A stretch of 64,000 bases of DNA from Nautilus pompilius (taxonomy: Eukaryota; Mollusca; Cephalopoda; Nautilida; Nautilidae), in NCBI GenBank assembly GCA_018389105.1, contig JACATO010000307.1, positions 1,017,001-1,081,000 of the forward strand. Reading direction: 5' to 3'. How positions within the stretch are numbered: the stretch's first letter is position 1; every line of letters starts with the position of its first letter. The position numbers and the translations under genes were made by a program. The notes below the pieces were generated by a model. It ran no database searches and was not told the origin of the DNA. It saw only the letters and a list, made by a program, of their open reading frames with translations. Shown piece after piece: positions 13,682 to 23,674 of the stretch.

Positions 13682-13918
13682 CAGGGTGTCCGTAAAGTTA
13701 CTATACAGTTTACCAGTTTACGATCACGTCCAAATTGAACCAGCCTGGAATAACTGTCTGGGCAGGAATATCGTCTGATGGAATTGTGGGTCCACAGTTC
13801 TTCGACGGAACTGTTACAGGAGAAAGGTACCTGGACAAACTGAGAAATGTCATCGTACCGGCATTGAAACAACGACCAGTAACTTGTAAGACTGTATAGT
13901 AACTTTACGGACACCCTG
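13682..13918. mobile_element. Miniature IS630/Tc1/mariner-type element with perfect inverted repeats
   Basis: A 237-bp element starts CAGGGTGTCCGTAAAGTTAC and ends in its exact reverse complement. The inverted repeats match over 28 bases (13,682-13,709 and 13,891-13,918). TA flanks both sides (13,680-13,681 and 13,919-13,920), which is the superfamily's target site, and the insertion lies within a longer TA microsatellite. The interior, on the plus strand at about 13,740-13,880, still translates as ITVWAGISSDGIVGPQFFDG and then VTGERYLDKLRNVIVPALKQ. This is a segment of an IS630/Tc1/mariner transposase catalytic domain. It is therefore an internal deletion product of a full element. The perfect repeats suggest a recent insertion. 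Confidence 0.85.
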
Positions 13919-13920
13919 TA

Positions 13921-13941
13921 TATATATATATATATATATAA
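13921..13941. repeat. (TA)n microsatellite
   Basis: A pure TA run adjoins the miniature element and continues the TA run found on its left side at 13,671-13,681. The element inserted into this microsatellite. Confidence 0.85.
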
Positions 13942-14456
13942 TTAGTCTTTGCAGCTATTTCTCTAAGGCAACATTTCGCACTTGTATTTACCCAAAATTT
14001 TTCTTCTTTTTATTTTTTTTACTAGCATTGCTTTTTAATCCACAATATTCAAGCTGCTACCATCACAAAGTCAGCAATAATCAATGCATAGTCAAATGCA
14101 TATAAAAATTTTTTCCATCAGATGATGCATCAAATGTTTTACGTCAACACATTTTCCACACAGAGCAACATTAAGATTCATTGATGTTTTTTAAAGTGGC
14201 CAAGAATGCAATTCACAGATGTTACTCAATAAATCACATTCAGTTAATAAACTTTCTATGGAGATTATATATATTATATTTATTTTTTAACTGCAGTTTA
14301 TGAAAAGTTTTTAATAGTTCTTGAATTAACTGAACATTGTTTCAAAGAGATAAGTACACATTAAACTCAAATGATCTGACTTGCTGATTTCTATTCTCTA
14401 TTGTTAACAGATACTAACACTCAGTAACTTGTGAACATAAATACTACTAAAAATTA

Positions 14457-16196
14457 CACTGGTCAACACAATATTTTTGGCAGGAAAAGTGAGACTGGTT
14501 TCTGGGGTTTTCAAGGGCGCTGAATCCGAATCTGACATTTGTTTTTTCAAGTTGGCTCTAGTTTTGGAGATATCACAGGGGGGTCGTTCGTCTGAAATCA
14601 CCCATTCGCGACCATAACTAAACGTACAAAAAACGGCTAAATAGTGCAAAAATGTCAGATATTGATTTTTATGATAATCCAAAACCACAAAGACAGTGTA
14701 AAATCTCAATCTAACAAGTTAAGTTAGATATAACATCATTTCATTTATTAATAAATGAACACTTTTCATATATTTCGAGAATATACAAAAAATTTGCTAA
14801 AAATTTGCTGAATTTTAATTCTCCAAGGGAAAAAAACATTTACATAATCAGTTATATATCATAAATTAATGCAAAGCATTATTATACACTAGATTCTTAG
14901 TTACAATGAACACACAAAACAATATTTTATTCACAAAAGTGAAATTGACGTTTATACGATTTTCGCTTGTGAGCAACTTTCGGGCAGTCTCTCAAAAGGT
15001 TCCAGCAGTAGTCTGCCATCATGTGCTCATCCCATTTGCCTTGATACCTCTCTTCCATTGTTTTGATGTCTTGATGGAATCTCTCTCCTTGCTCCTCACT
15101 GTAATCACCAAGATTACCAGGAAATCTGTCGAGGTGGCTAAACAAGAAATGAACTTTGATGCTCACATTTGCCCCTAGTTTTTCGTATGCAGTAAGCATC
15201 TTACGGACCAATTGCTTGTAATTGTCAGCTTTGTGATTTCCCAAAAAGTTTGTCACTACATCTGTGAAGGACACCCAAGCATTTAACTCAACCATGTTCA
15301 TATGATTAGTGAAGTCAGAATCCCTCATGAGCGTTCGAATCTGAGGTCCATCGAAGATGCCACCTTTAGCTTTTTCGATGGAAAGACCTGGAAATTGCCT
15401 GCATATGTACTTGAAGCAATCCCCATCTTTGTTCAACGCCTTAACAAACTGCTTCATGAGCCCTAGTTTTATGTGCAATGGAGGGAAGATGATTCTATCC
15501 CTGGGTACCAAAGGCTCATTGATGACGTTGGCTGTGCCGACTTCGAGACTTTCTCGTTCTGGCCAGTTCTCCCTTCTCCAGTGCTGGATTCTTGCTCTGC
15601 TATCCCACAAACAAAGAAAGCAGGGATACTTTGTGTACCCACTTTGCTGACCAAGCAGAAAATTCACCATTTTCAAGTCCACACAAATCAGCCATTTATG
15701 AGTGTTGTAATTTAGCTTTTCAAGAACAAATTGGATACCATCATACTCTTCTTTCATCTTGGTAGAATGGCCAAGTGGTACAGGAGCAAACTTATTGCCA
15801 TTATGCAAAAGTACAACTTTTAGACTTGCTTTCGAGCTATCTATAAAGAGACGCCAATCTGCTGGGTCATATGACGAGATCCCCATGCAGTTAAGAAGTG
15901 CAGAAACGTCATTACAAAAGATCAGGTCATCTTCTTTAGAAAAGAAACGAAGCAAGCTGCCTTCCCTTGTCCTATAGTATGTTACATATCAGAAAATTAT
16001 TATTTACTGCTTCTATATTGAAGTATTTCAGGGAGAATTTTAGCAGTTTAGGCTTATTTGAGGCTATCAATATCTTCTAAACTAGAGCCAATCAGACAAA
16101 ACCAATGTTATATTCGTAATCAGCGACCTTCAAAACCCCAGAAAACACTCCTAGATGGTCTGCCAAAGAAAAAAAATAAAAATTTGTTGACCAGTG
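14457..16196. mobile_element. DDE-like DNA transposon, putative CACTA/EnSpm relative (copy 1)
   Basis: A 1,740-bp element starts CACTGGTCAACA and ends TGTTGACCAGTG. TTA on both sides (14,454-14,456 and 16,197-16,199) gives a 3-bp target duplication. Beyond the terminal 11-12 bases, the ends stay complementary, with gaps, for roughly 120 bp. Shared blocks include TTTCTGGGGTTTT, CGCTGA, and TTGGCTCTAGTTT, each seen on the left and, complemented, on the right. The element carries one minus-strand ORF (14,927-15,955). The CACTG terminus, 3-bp duplication and long sub-terminal repeats resemble CACTA/EnSpm (CMC) elements; this assignment is inference. A second, diverged copy is at 49,110-50,475. 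Confidence 0.8.
14927..15955 (-). CDS. Putative DDE/RNase H-like transposase, uncharacterised family
   Basis: An intact 342-codon ORF occupies most of the element. Visible landmarks are a strand-like FIDSS with Asp39 followed by LKVVLLHNG, then ICVDLKMVN with Asp93. Next comes GYTKYPCFLC with Cys112 and Cys115, followed by His125, and a conserved PPLHIKLGLMK with His161. Last is EEQGERFHQD with Glu291. This D...D...CxxC...E order suits an RNase H-fold transposase; which acidic residues are catalytic is inference. The G-x-TK-x-PCxxC segment resembles the G-TKG-xCPxC segment of plant CACTA Tnp2 proteins. The first codon used is TTG. The frame is open for 11 more codons to a stop at 15,989, and TATAG at about 15,972-15,976 could be a splice acceptor. 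An upstream exon may therefore be missing or unrecognised. It lacks frameshifts, so copy 1 is younger than copy 2. I do not know a standard name for this family. Confidence 0.7.
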   Translation of the reverse strand: MLRFFSKEDDLIFCNDVSALLNCMGISSYDPADWRLFIDSSKASLKVVLLHNGNKFAPVPLGHSTKMKEEYDGIQFVLEKLNYNTHKWLICVDLKMVNFLLGQQSGYTKYPCFLCLWDSRARIQHWRRENWPERESLEVGTANVINEPLVPRDRIIFPPLHIKLGLMKQFVKALNKDGDCFKYICRQFPGLSIEKAKGGIFDGPQIRTLMRDSDFTNHMNMVELNAWVSFTDVVTNFLGNHKADNYKQLVRKMLTAYEKLGANVSIKVHFLFSHLDRFPGNLGDYSEEQGERFHQDIKTMEERYQGKWDEHMMADYCWNLLRDCPKVAHKRKSYKRQFHFCE

Positions 16197-16199
16197 TTA

Positions 16200-18620
16200 T
16201 TTCATAGCAGCATCCATACATTTTGTAATTAACATGTGAAGTATATAAAATATCTTTGTTAACAAAAGAAATGAGTTTTGTTTAAGGTCTGTTTAGAGAT
16301 CAAATTAATGATATCCAGTATTTCATAGAATACACTGACTACTGCCTAATGATAAGTTGTCAAAGATTGTATACTGAACATTCAAATTATTTTGTCAGTC
16401 AAAGGACAGATTAAAATGGTAAAGGCTGAGTGAGTACATAATCTCTTTAATATAGTTTACTGGTAATTTAACATCAACCATACAGAAATTGGCTATAACA
16501 CCCAACAACTTTACAATACCTCTCTAAACTTTTCTTATTTTTACATTGTTTATAAAAAAGTATAACAAATGGTAGATATGCTAATATCTTGTGATTTAGT
16601 TTAACATTATAACTTTTTACTAAATTTTAAAAATTAAATTAAAATTAATAAATTTATGTGAACCTCACAAAAGAACCCAATTCTCACAATTTCATATAGA
16701 TCATATTTAAAACATTAAGGTAATAATATTCATTTAATGTAATACACTGACTACCTGGTAAAATTTTAGTTATTAAACCCTACATTTTTCAAGTGAAATG
16801 TTTATTTTTAGTTTTGACTGATACATGTATAGTATATATTGTAATTCAATATTACAACAGAAATCACATTAGTGCATACACTATACTCTGGAATCACAGA
16901 CATATACATATGGTTTAGAAGGGAAGTTTAAAACTTATAGCCAAAATAACAACTTATACATTTTTTAAATTTGCTTTATGTAGAAATAAAAAAAAAAATA
17001 GAACAAAACATTGCCATAGAAGAGTATGTATTTAGAATCAAGTTCTACTGTCAATCATTGTGACCTCTAAATCTGAGATGGGTTAAATGTAAAACAAGGA
17101 AATTGGCAGTATACTGTGTGTTTTTGTGAGGAAATGCTAAACAACATGCTCTAAAATCATATTTATAAAATATATTGCTCTGCAAGGGTTAGCAAACTGA
17201 TCAGAAAGATAATTTTTGTAATGACAACCATCTATAGTAATGATATGAAGAAATCTGTACAGAATGACATGAAAGAAGTGTCAAAAGAAATCATTGAACT
17301 ATGATACTGGGGAATTATACAAGTTTACAGTTATTTTATTGCATACTAATTAAAGCTCAGATAAAACATGTGCATTTTAATTGAAGTAGAAAGTAAAGGA
17401 ATGCCAAAATTTTCTTCCTATATTATAACATTAGGTATTTGCATCTATTAATAACAGGGCAAGATCAAAAGATTCTATGAGCAAATGATTAGAATTGCAA
17501 TGATTTCAAAAGCTTTAATGAAATCAATAAATCTTCCAAACATTCCAGAAAGAATTATGACAGGATGTGGGATCAGCAGCAGTAACTTCAAAGTATACCC
17601 TTCTTCAACAGCTAGCAGTAAAAAAATGACACACTGCATAGTAGTATGCACTATAAGTGTTTAGAAAATATAATAGACAAAGCCACAAGTTAATCCTGTT
17701 AACAACATGGTAAGCACTGATTTCAGGTTATTCTATGTAATAATTTCTCTGCAATACAATAAAAATTCATGCCAAAATCAGATTGACAGTCCCACGATAT
17801 ATTTATTTAAAAGAAAACAAAAAAGTGTACCTAGAGAATGTTACAATTTAAAATAAGGTTTTAAATTTGATATTTCAACACTGATCACATCATGACCATA
17901 ATAATCAGATGCATACCATACAGGTCTTTTTTTGTTGTTGTTCAAAAGATTCAGCACCCTTGAATTATAAATTATAAACACAGCCTGGAAACAATATTTA
18001 AGTTTTGTACACTTAAAGCAAGTGTGTGCAATCTGAATATCTGCCAAACCTCACAAACTCATGCTTAGATTCTGATAATTGCCGACTGATTCCAAACATG
18101 TAGCTATCAAATCAATATGGCAGATGAATTAAAGAAAAAAAATACTAGAACATCTTGCCAGAAGGAAATCATGCTAAAAAAAAAAGGACAACTAAAAAAA
18201 TTAAGATAGCAAAGAAAAGTAAGTATCCTTAGATTTTTTTTGAGGATTAGAAGAAATTTTAATGACTACTACTTATGGGCAATTTTTTTAAAATTGACAT
18301 GGAAGACGTAAAAAAAAAAAAAATGGCTATAAAAAAAGTATCATTACATGTGAAAAGTGTCAGATAGACAACTCATCAGTATTTTACAATGAAAATGTTA
18401 GTTAATGTCTTGGAAGTCTAATCACAATGTCCAATATTACAAGTAACCTTTCTCTCTTTGTAAGGATGAATTCCTCACATCCCCTCACCATGCTGTTTAT
18501 AAGATATCAATTGCATATTTATTATGATATTTTTTGTCACTCCATGTGCAAAGCCTGAGTCAGTTCAGTAACATTCTAAATAGGACTCCTTCATACTATT
18601 CTTAATCTGATCCCAAAGAT
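16200..18620. other. AT-rich non-coding stretch
   Basis: No exon or transposon recognised. The minus-strand frame at 17,841-18,047 ends in a stretch of protein-like composition (RPVWYASDYYGHDVISVEI). It has no convincing splice acceptor and I could not match it to a family. Confidence 0.5.
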
Positions 18621-18629
18621 GGTCTAGTG

Positions 18630-19649
18630 CAGTGGTTCCCAACCTTTTTCTAAAAATGTTGCTTCGCGGTCCCCCTAGATTTTTTTTTACCCTTCGTGGT
18701 CCCCCATAAAATCAGCTCGACCTACTATATTATGTTATTATTATTATTATTTTAGCATGTCAAGGTTTTTGCTTCTATGTCGTCAAGCGAGTATTTCCCA
18801 AAATTTCAGAAACTTTTCTATATATATATATATATAAATCCACTCAGAATTTTTGAAAATATTCAAAAGTGTACTAAAAGCACTTATTCTAAACTGTTAG
18901 TCAATTTAAAAGTCTTAAAAAAAACTGTTGAATTAAAATTTATTCAAAATATGACAATTCTCGAAAATCAAATGAAGAAAAACTTCAATGAGAGATCTGC
19001 ACCTGTTTGGCCTTCAATATTTCATCAATGTTGGGCTGCATTTTTGAAAGAGCCACTCTCATGTCATGCATTACATCGAGTTTGTTTCTCGATCTGGTTT
19101 TGATTGAAACAAGAGTTGAGAACGCTGACTCACACTCATAGGTTGTTGCGAACAGAATCAGCAATTTGAGAGCCATCTTTGCAACATCCGGATATGATTG
19201 TACCATTTCAATCCAGAAGTCGCTGCAACGCATCTGGCGAAAAGCATTTTTGGCAGCTCCATCATTCACCAAGTCAATGAACTGCTCTTCAATGAGATGA
19301 TCTTCGGAAGGCAGCTCGCTGACGGAGATGGAGAATGGATTCAAGAGAAAGTTATAATACTTCTGAAAATTGTGAAGTTCAGGAAAATAGCCTGCAAGCG
19401 TGCAGAGAATATCAACATGATTATTCATCAACTCGAGAATACCAGAATCAACTGAGAGATTATTTTCATCAAGGAAAGCGTTGAGCTCCGGAAATGGTGC
19501 AAAATTCTTCCTTGTTAATTTTAAATGCCACAATTCCAGCTTCATCCTGAAAAAATTCATTTTTTCATGGCAGTGGAGCACGGTGACCTCCTTCCCTTGT
19601 AATGCCAAATTAACGCAGGGGACCGTGGACCCCAGGTTGAGAACCACGG
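18630..19649. mobile_element. hAT element, internally deleted, with 8-bp target duplication
   Basis: A 1,020-bp element starts CAGTGGTTCCCAACC and ends GGTTGAGAACCACGG. It is flanked by a perfect 8-bp duplication GTCTAGTG at 18,622-18,629 and 19,650-19,657. An 8-bp duplication and CAGNGGTT-type ends are diagnostic of hAT elements. The sub-terminal regions both contain GGTCCCC/GGGGACC-like blocks. Full hAT elements are usually around 3 kb; this one retains only the 3' third of the transposase gene, on the minus strand. The clean duplication suggests a relatively recent insertion. Confidence 0.92.
18985..19647 (-). pseudogene. C-terminal part of a hAT transposase (ZBED5/FAM200-like type)
   Basis: This open frame of 220 codons carries the C-terminal half of a hAT transposase. 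Residues about 17-50 (LALQGKEVTVLHCHEKMNFF, then LELWHLKL) match the helical insertion region of vertebrate ZBED5/FAM200-type domesticated hAT proteins. Residues about 145-200 (FWIEMVQSYPDVAKMALKLL, then ATTYECESAFSTL) are the hAT dimerisation motif, with its YxCESxFS signature. The N-terminal BED zinc finger and the first catalytic region are missing. The apparent start codon falls in the terminal inverted repeat, so the frame is open by accident of the deletion and is not a designed gene. It is free of stops, so a short dimerisation-only protein could be made if transcribed. Confidence 0.8.
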
Positions 19650-19659
19650 GTCTAGTGGG

Positions 19660-21480
19660 TTAAAATCCAATCTTAAACTGAGCTAAACAAGGAACTCACT
19701 TACATTGTTGCAGAGATACTGCATCACTGCAGCTATATAACAATGTCTTTCTATCTATGAATATTAGTCAAGTAGCAAAAAAATGGTTCAAAATGAGAAC
19801 AAAATGAGCTAAAAAATGTACTGATAGTACCTGTTTGAATTTAAGAAAAATCTGTTTCTGTAACATGATAAAGCTCACAATTATAATTTACAGGTTCCTG
19901 CACTATAATAGATCCAGTTAGACCCTAGTAATGTTCTTTGAAGATAAACTTTTCCCATGATGTACAACTCTCAATTCATCTTAAATGCTAACAGGATAAA
20001 AAACAACATTTATTAGAACAATACTTTCTCCTCCATGTCCTAAAATTCCACCAAAAACATTAATTATCCCAAAAAGTTTATCTTATTCCACTCTGAAACT
20101 TTTCATATTTCATAGAGTGATAGTTGTGGTAATCTAGTTCAATTAGTTGTCTGAACACTGTTCTGATGGAGGCTCTGTTGCTAGTTTGTGATACAAAGCA
20201 ACAAAACTGATAATAGAGTAGGGAATGCCAACTTGTCTATCAATGTCTCTGCAGGAAAGCATTCCATTATCTGCCAATACTGTGATTCTTTGGCTGCTAG
20301 AAACATCACAGCTTAACTAAACATTAATAATCTTTTTTATGTAGAAAAAGCAATTAATATTGCATGAAAACTATTTAACTCTGATTTAACCAAAATGCTA
20401 CATGAAAAATGATTCATATTTAAAAAATTATATTTGTCACTAAAGTTTTGAGGAAAAAAAATTATACAGCATTCCAGCAATGGAAATCCATCAGTTCTAA
20501 AAAGAAAAAAAATATTCCACATAAAAAATTCTTGGTAGGAATTGGATTTTTCCATCAAAATTTGAAGCTAAAAACAAAGTTGGTACACTTTCCTTGGTAT
20601 TCAAAAGAAATTTTTCTTGACTTTACATAAGATTTTGCATGTATTTTCAGACCTGTCTTGCAGCTGGATCCATACTATCATTGTATAAGATGCATATAAC
20701 AACTTCAGTCTGTCAAACTTTTAAATATATTCAGACATGAAGTCTCCACCATGGCCTTTTCTTCCGGCCTACACACCTAAACATATTTCTGACAGCAGCA
20801 TCTATTTTCTTAATATCTGCTGATTCATCTACTTGTGCCATGTACTGCATTCACATTCTGAAATCTACTAATTATCTAGTGTAATATTTACAAAATAATA
20901 CTTGCTAAACCATTACAAAATTAAAACAAAAATGTTCAAGATCAGCACATGTAATGCATAATATTAACAGGAACCTTCCATTTACCTTATTATAAAAGGT
21001 TATTTTATCTAAGACTTATCAGAAAACTTACTTTTAGTTCTACCTGCTCTATAGAATTTTTTTAACTTCATTTTTAAAACTTCTGCATTTGGAATTTAAA
21101 ACTATTTAAATTTGAAAATCTGAGGGATTCACATTTCTGGAACTTTTACTGCTTAGCACATGCATGGGTCATGTCGTCATGCATTAATTTTCTAAAGACA
21201 ACCCAACATGCTTCTGCAATAAAAATGTGCCAAATGCACATCTGTGTGAGAGTACTAACATCACAATCAAAGCTTAGAAACAATGTTACTTAACCATGAA
21301 AATGTTTTATTGTTCTCCAACATTCTACTTTTGGATCATATAAAGAAATGTCTGATGCTGCTTAAGTTATATTAAGATTTACATGCACTTTTTTTCCAAT
21401 GTTTTGCATGATGGATACATTCCTGTAAAAATGGTAGCTAGCCAAGAGAGAAGTTAAACCCTTCCTAAACTGTAAACTTC
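19660..21480. other. AT-rich non-coding stretch
   Basis: I see no exon or identifiable transposon. A slightly less AT-rich patch at about 20,640-20,870 has no family resemblance that I can support. Confidence 0.5.
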
Positions 21481-21481
21481 A

Positions 21482-22730
21482 CTAAAAATTTGGGTCCAAA
21501 TCCACCAGTGTCCATGTCAACTTGTCAGCTAATGAGAATAAGTTAACCAGACCCTTCATGGTCATTTCATGCACTTCCATACTAATCTTATCTTCCTCCT
21601 CTTCTGTCTGTCTCTCATGTGTTATTTCCTCCAAGTCCTTCACAGACAATTCCATCTGATCAGACCTGAGAAGCCTCATGATTTCCACCACTTTAGGGTT
21701 AAATTCCTAAATCTTGTGAAATTGCTGATACAATTCTTCCACATTTTTTCCTCCAAGCACCATTCTTGGCACAGGTCTGCACTCCATCCCATGTACTTTA
21801 GATGTTGTTAATAGTGTGTGAGATGTAACTTTTCCAGAATGCACAGACTGTTACCTTATGGGATTCATTTGTAGTATTCAGTAACTGAGATAATGTCAAT
21901 CTTAGATGATGAATTTAAAAAATTGATATGACAACTGATCCATTGGCTGAAATAAGGTGGTGGTTTTTGGTGGCAGCAATATCACTTTAACATTAGAGAG
22001 GAGAACAGGTAAGCTCACAGAATGCCCCAGGACATATCAATCAGTAGTAAAGCCCTGAAAGTTATGAGAAACTGAACAGTATTTTTCCTCCTTGCTATCA
22101 CCTGCAGCATTGCCACAAAACAGAAGAATTAATTCATCTTTCACTGACTTAAACCATGAAGCAGATTTCTCTTCCTTGGAAATATATGTTCTTTTATGTA
22201 TGTGGTTCCAAAATTGACCAATTTCATTAGCATTAATTTGTTGTGGCAAGCAGTCCTTAGCTTCTATGAAAGCCTTCAATTCATCTGGAAATGTAGCAGT
22301 TTCTCTCTAACTATGATGTTATGATCTTGGCAGTTGCTGAACCTACAAAAATAGCATTTATTTGGAAAGGTCCATCACATAAGAGTACCTTCATTTTGCT
22401 CTAAGCTCTGATAAAGCTTTAAAGCCTTTGCATGGCACACATATGAGCATAAATTCATGTTTCTGATTGTGATCTTCCACCTAGATCACCAACATATTTT
22501 TTCATTTTCTCAATCAAAGGATGTCTCACTCTTTCCATCATTCCAGCATTTAGTGAGCCTAACTGGGCCACAGTGTTTTCAATTTTCTTTGCACTCTTTT
22601 TAATTGTATGTAAGATAGATTTGTTCATGTTATACACACATCCAAGGTAGGCAGCAAAGAAAGACTTCCCACTCTCCTCAGACCATTTGGGAATTTCAAG
22701 TTTCATTTTCAATGTCAACATTACCTTTGG
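21482..22730 (-). pseudogene. Tigger (pogo) transposase relic 1
   Basis: A decayed Tigger/TIGD-type transposase runs on the minus strand in broken frames. From 22,721 down it shows the CENP-B-type DNA-binding region, including SILHTIKKSAKKIEN. At 22,279-22,037 comes a very typical block with HKRTYISKEEKSASWF and LLFCGNAAGDSK. Near 21,990 an out-of-frame segment gives LLPPKTTTLFQPMDQ, the family's PPNTTSLLQPMDQ motif. The C-terminal acidic region lies at 21,691-21,482. The first catalytic site reads NANE instead of NADE, so Asp is replaced by Asn. The middle of the catalytic domain is largely deleted. No clear terminal repeats remain, so the element's limits are unknown. Confidence 0.82.
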
Positions 22731-22734
22731 TTTC

Positions 22735-23585
22735 TTTGTGGTACCATGCTACAAGAATATAATCTAGAAAGTATGTAAAAGCACAATAAGTCCATGTAAA
22801 TTACAAGTATAGTGTATGTTTTGTGTGGAAGACACAGACTGACTCACAAGGCTGTTTTATATTTGCCACAAATGCCTTGCACCACAGTACTGATGTAATG
22901 AGAAGCAGTTCCATGTGGAGTTTCAGTTAAAATGAACATCTTTAGCAGAATCTGATATATAATTAAATGTTATTAATTTAGTGTTTGCCATAGGTAGATA
23001 AAAAAATAAAATCCGACTCTCCATACTAGAAGAGACAAACTCTTTTATTATAGGACCCTGAACTAAAAATTTCTTAAGAGGAAAAATTCATAACTAAGTA
23101 TGACTTTTCTGTTTTTTGTATAGTTTACAAATTGATTTTTTAAAAACTCTTTTGGTTCAAAATAGGACAAAAATTTTACCACAAAAGGAACAAAACTCAT
23201 TTTTGACTTTAAAAAATGTTTATAAAATAATTAATTCTACAAAGAGCCACAACTACTACTGATTTGAAAGCGATAACAGATATAGTGTAGTTTACTAAGG
23301 CATCCTTTAGTTTAAATGACTAAATAGAGATAAGCAATAGCTGAGAAAAAATTTTCTGAGTCATAATGGTTATGAAAATGCTGAAATGTTGTATGTATCA
23401 TGTATATGAGCAAACAGAGCAAAATAATCAAGTAAAATGGTTTTTTTTAAAAAAAAACAAATGATTTAAAATAATAAAAACATGAAGCAATGTATCCTAA
23501 AGAAAATAATTTATGATAATTAAGATAGATTCATACTTATAATTTTCATTATAAACTATTTATATAAGTCAGTTGGTTAGTTTGA
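22735..23585. other. AT-rich non-coding stretch
   Basis: Nothing recognised here. Confidence 0.5.
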
Positions 23586-23588
23586 GCT

Positions 23589-23670
23589 TTTCCAATCACT
23601 CTGTTTGTCGTAATACGATTAACTAATCCACCTATGGAAATCCTTCTCTGTTGGCATCATCAGGGTTTAG
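23589..23670 (-). repeat. Hammerhead-ribozyme-like repeat, copy 1
   Basis: This segment shares ordered blocks with 32,644-32,716: TTTCCAATCAC, ACCTAT, and GTTGnCATCATCAGGGTTTA, separated by variable spacers. On the minus strand it reads TAAACC-CTGATGA-TGCCAACA, a short hairpin, then ATA-GGTGG. CTGATGA is the invariant hammerhead core box. The flanking ACC and GGT could form stem I, and TGCCAACA could form a tiny stem II. The GAAA box is degenerate here (GAAG). This makes it at best a decayed ribozyme. Hammerheads of this compact type are known from Penelope-like elements; no reverse transcriptase was seen beside it. Confidence 0.4.
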
Positions 23671-23674
23671 TTCC

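Noticed and set aside
15357-15977. Several open frames on the plus strand opposite the transposase-like ORF
   Set aside because: They are antisense shadows of the 342-codon minus-strand ORF and show no family motifs.
17841-18047. Minus-strand frame ending in protein-like sequence as a second host exon
   Set aside because: No pyrimidine-rich acceptor precedes it; the sequence before the protein-like part is A-rich. Not enough to call an exon.
18777-19455. Plus-strand open frames across the hAT element
   Set aside because: They are antisense to the hAT dimerisation domain, which is clearly on the minus strand.
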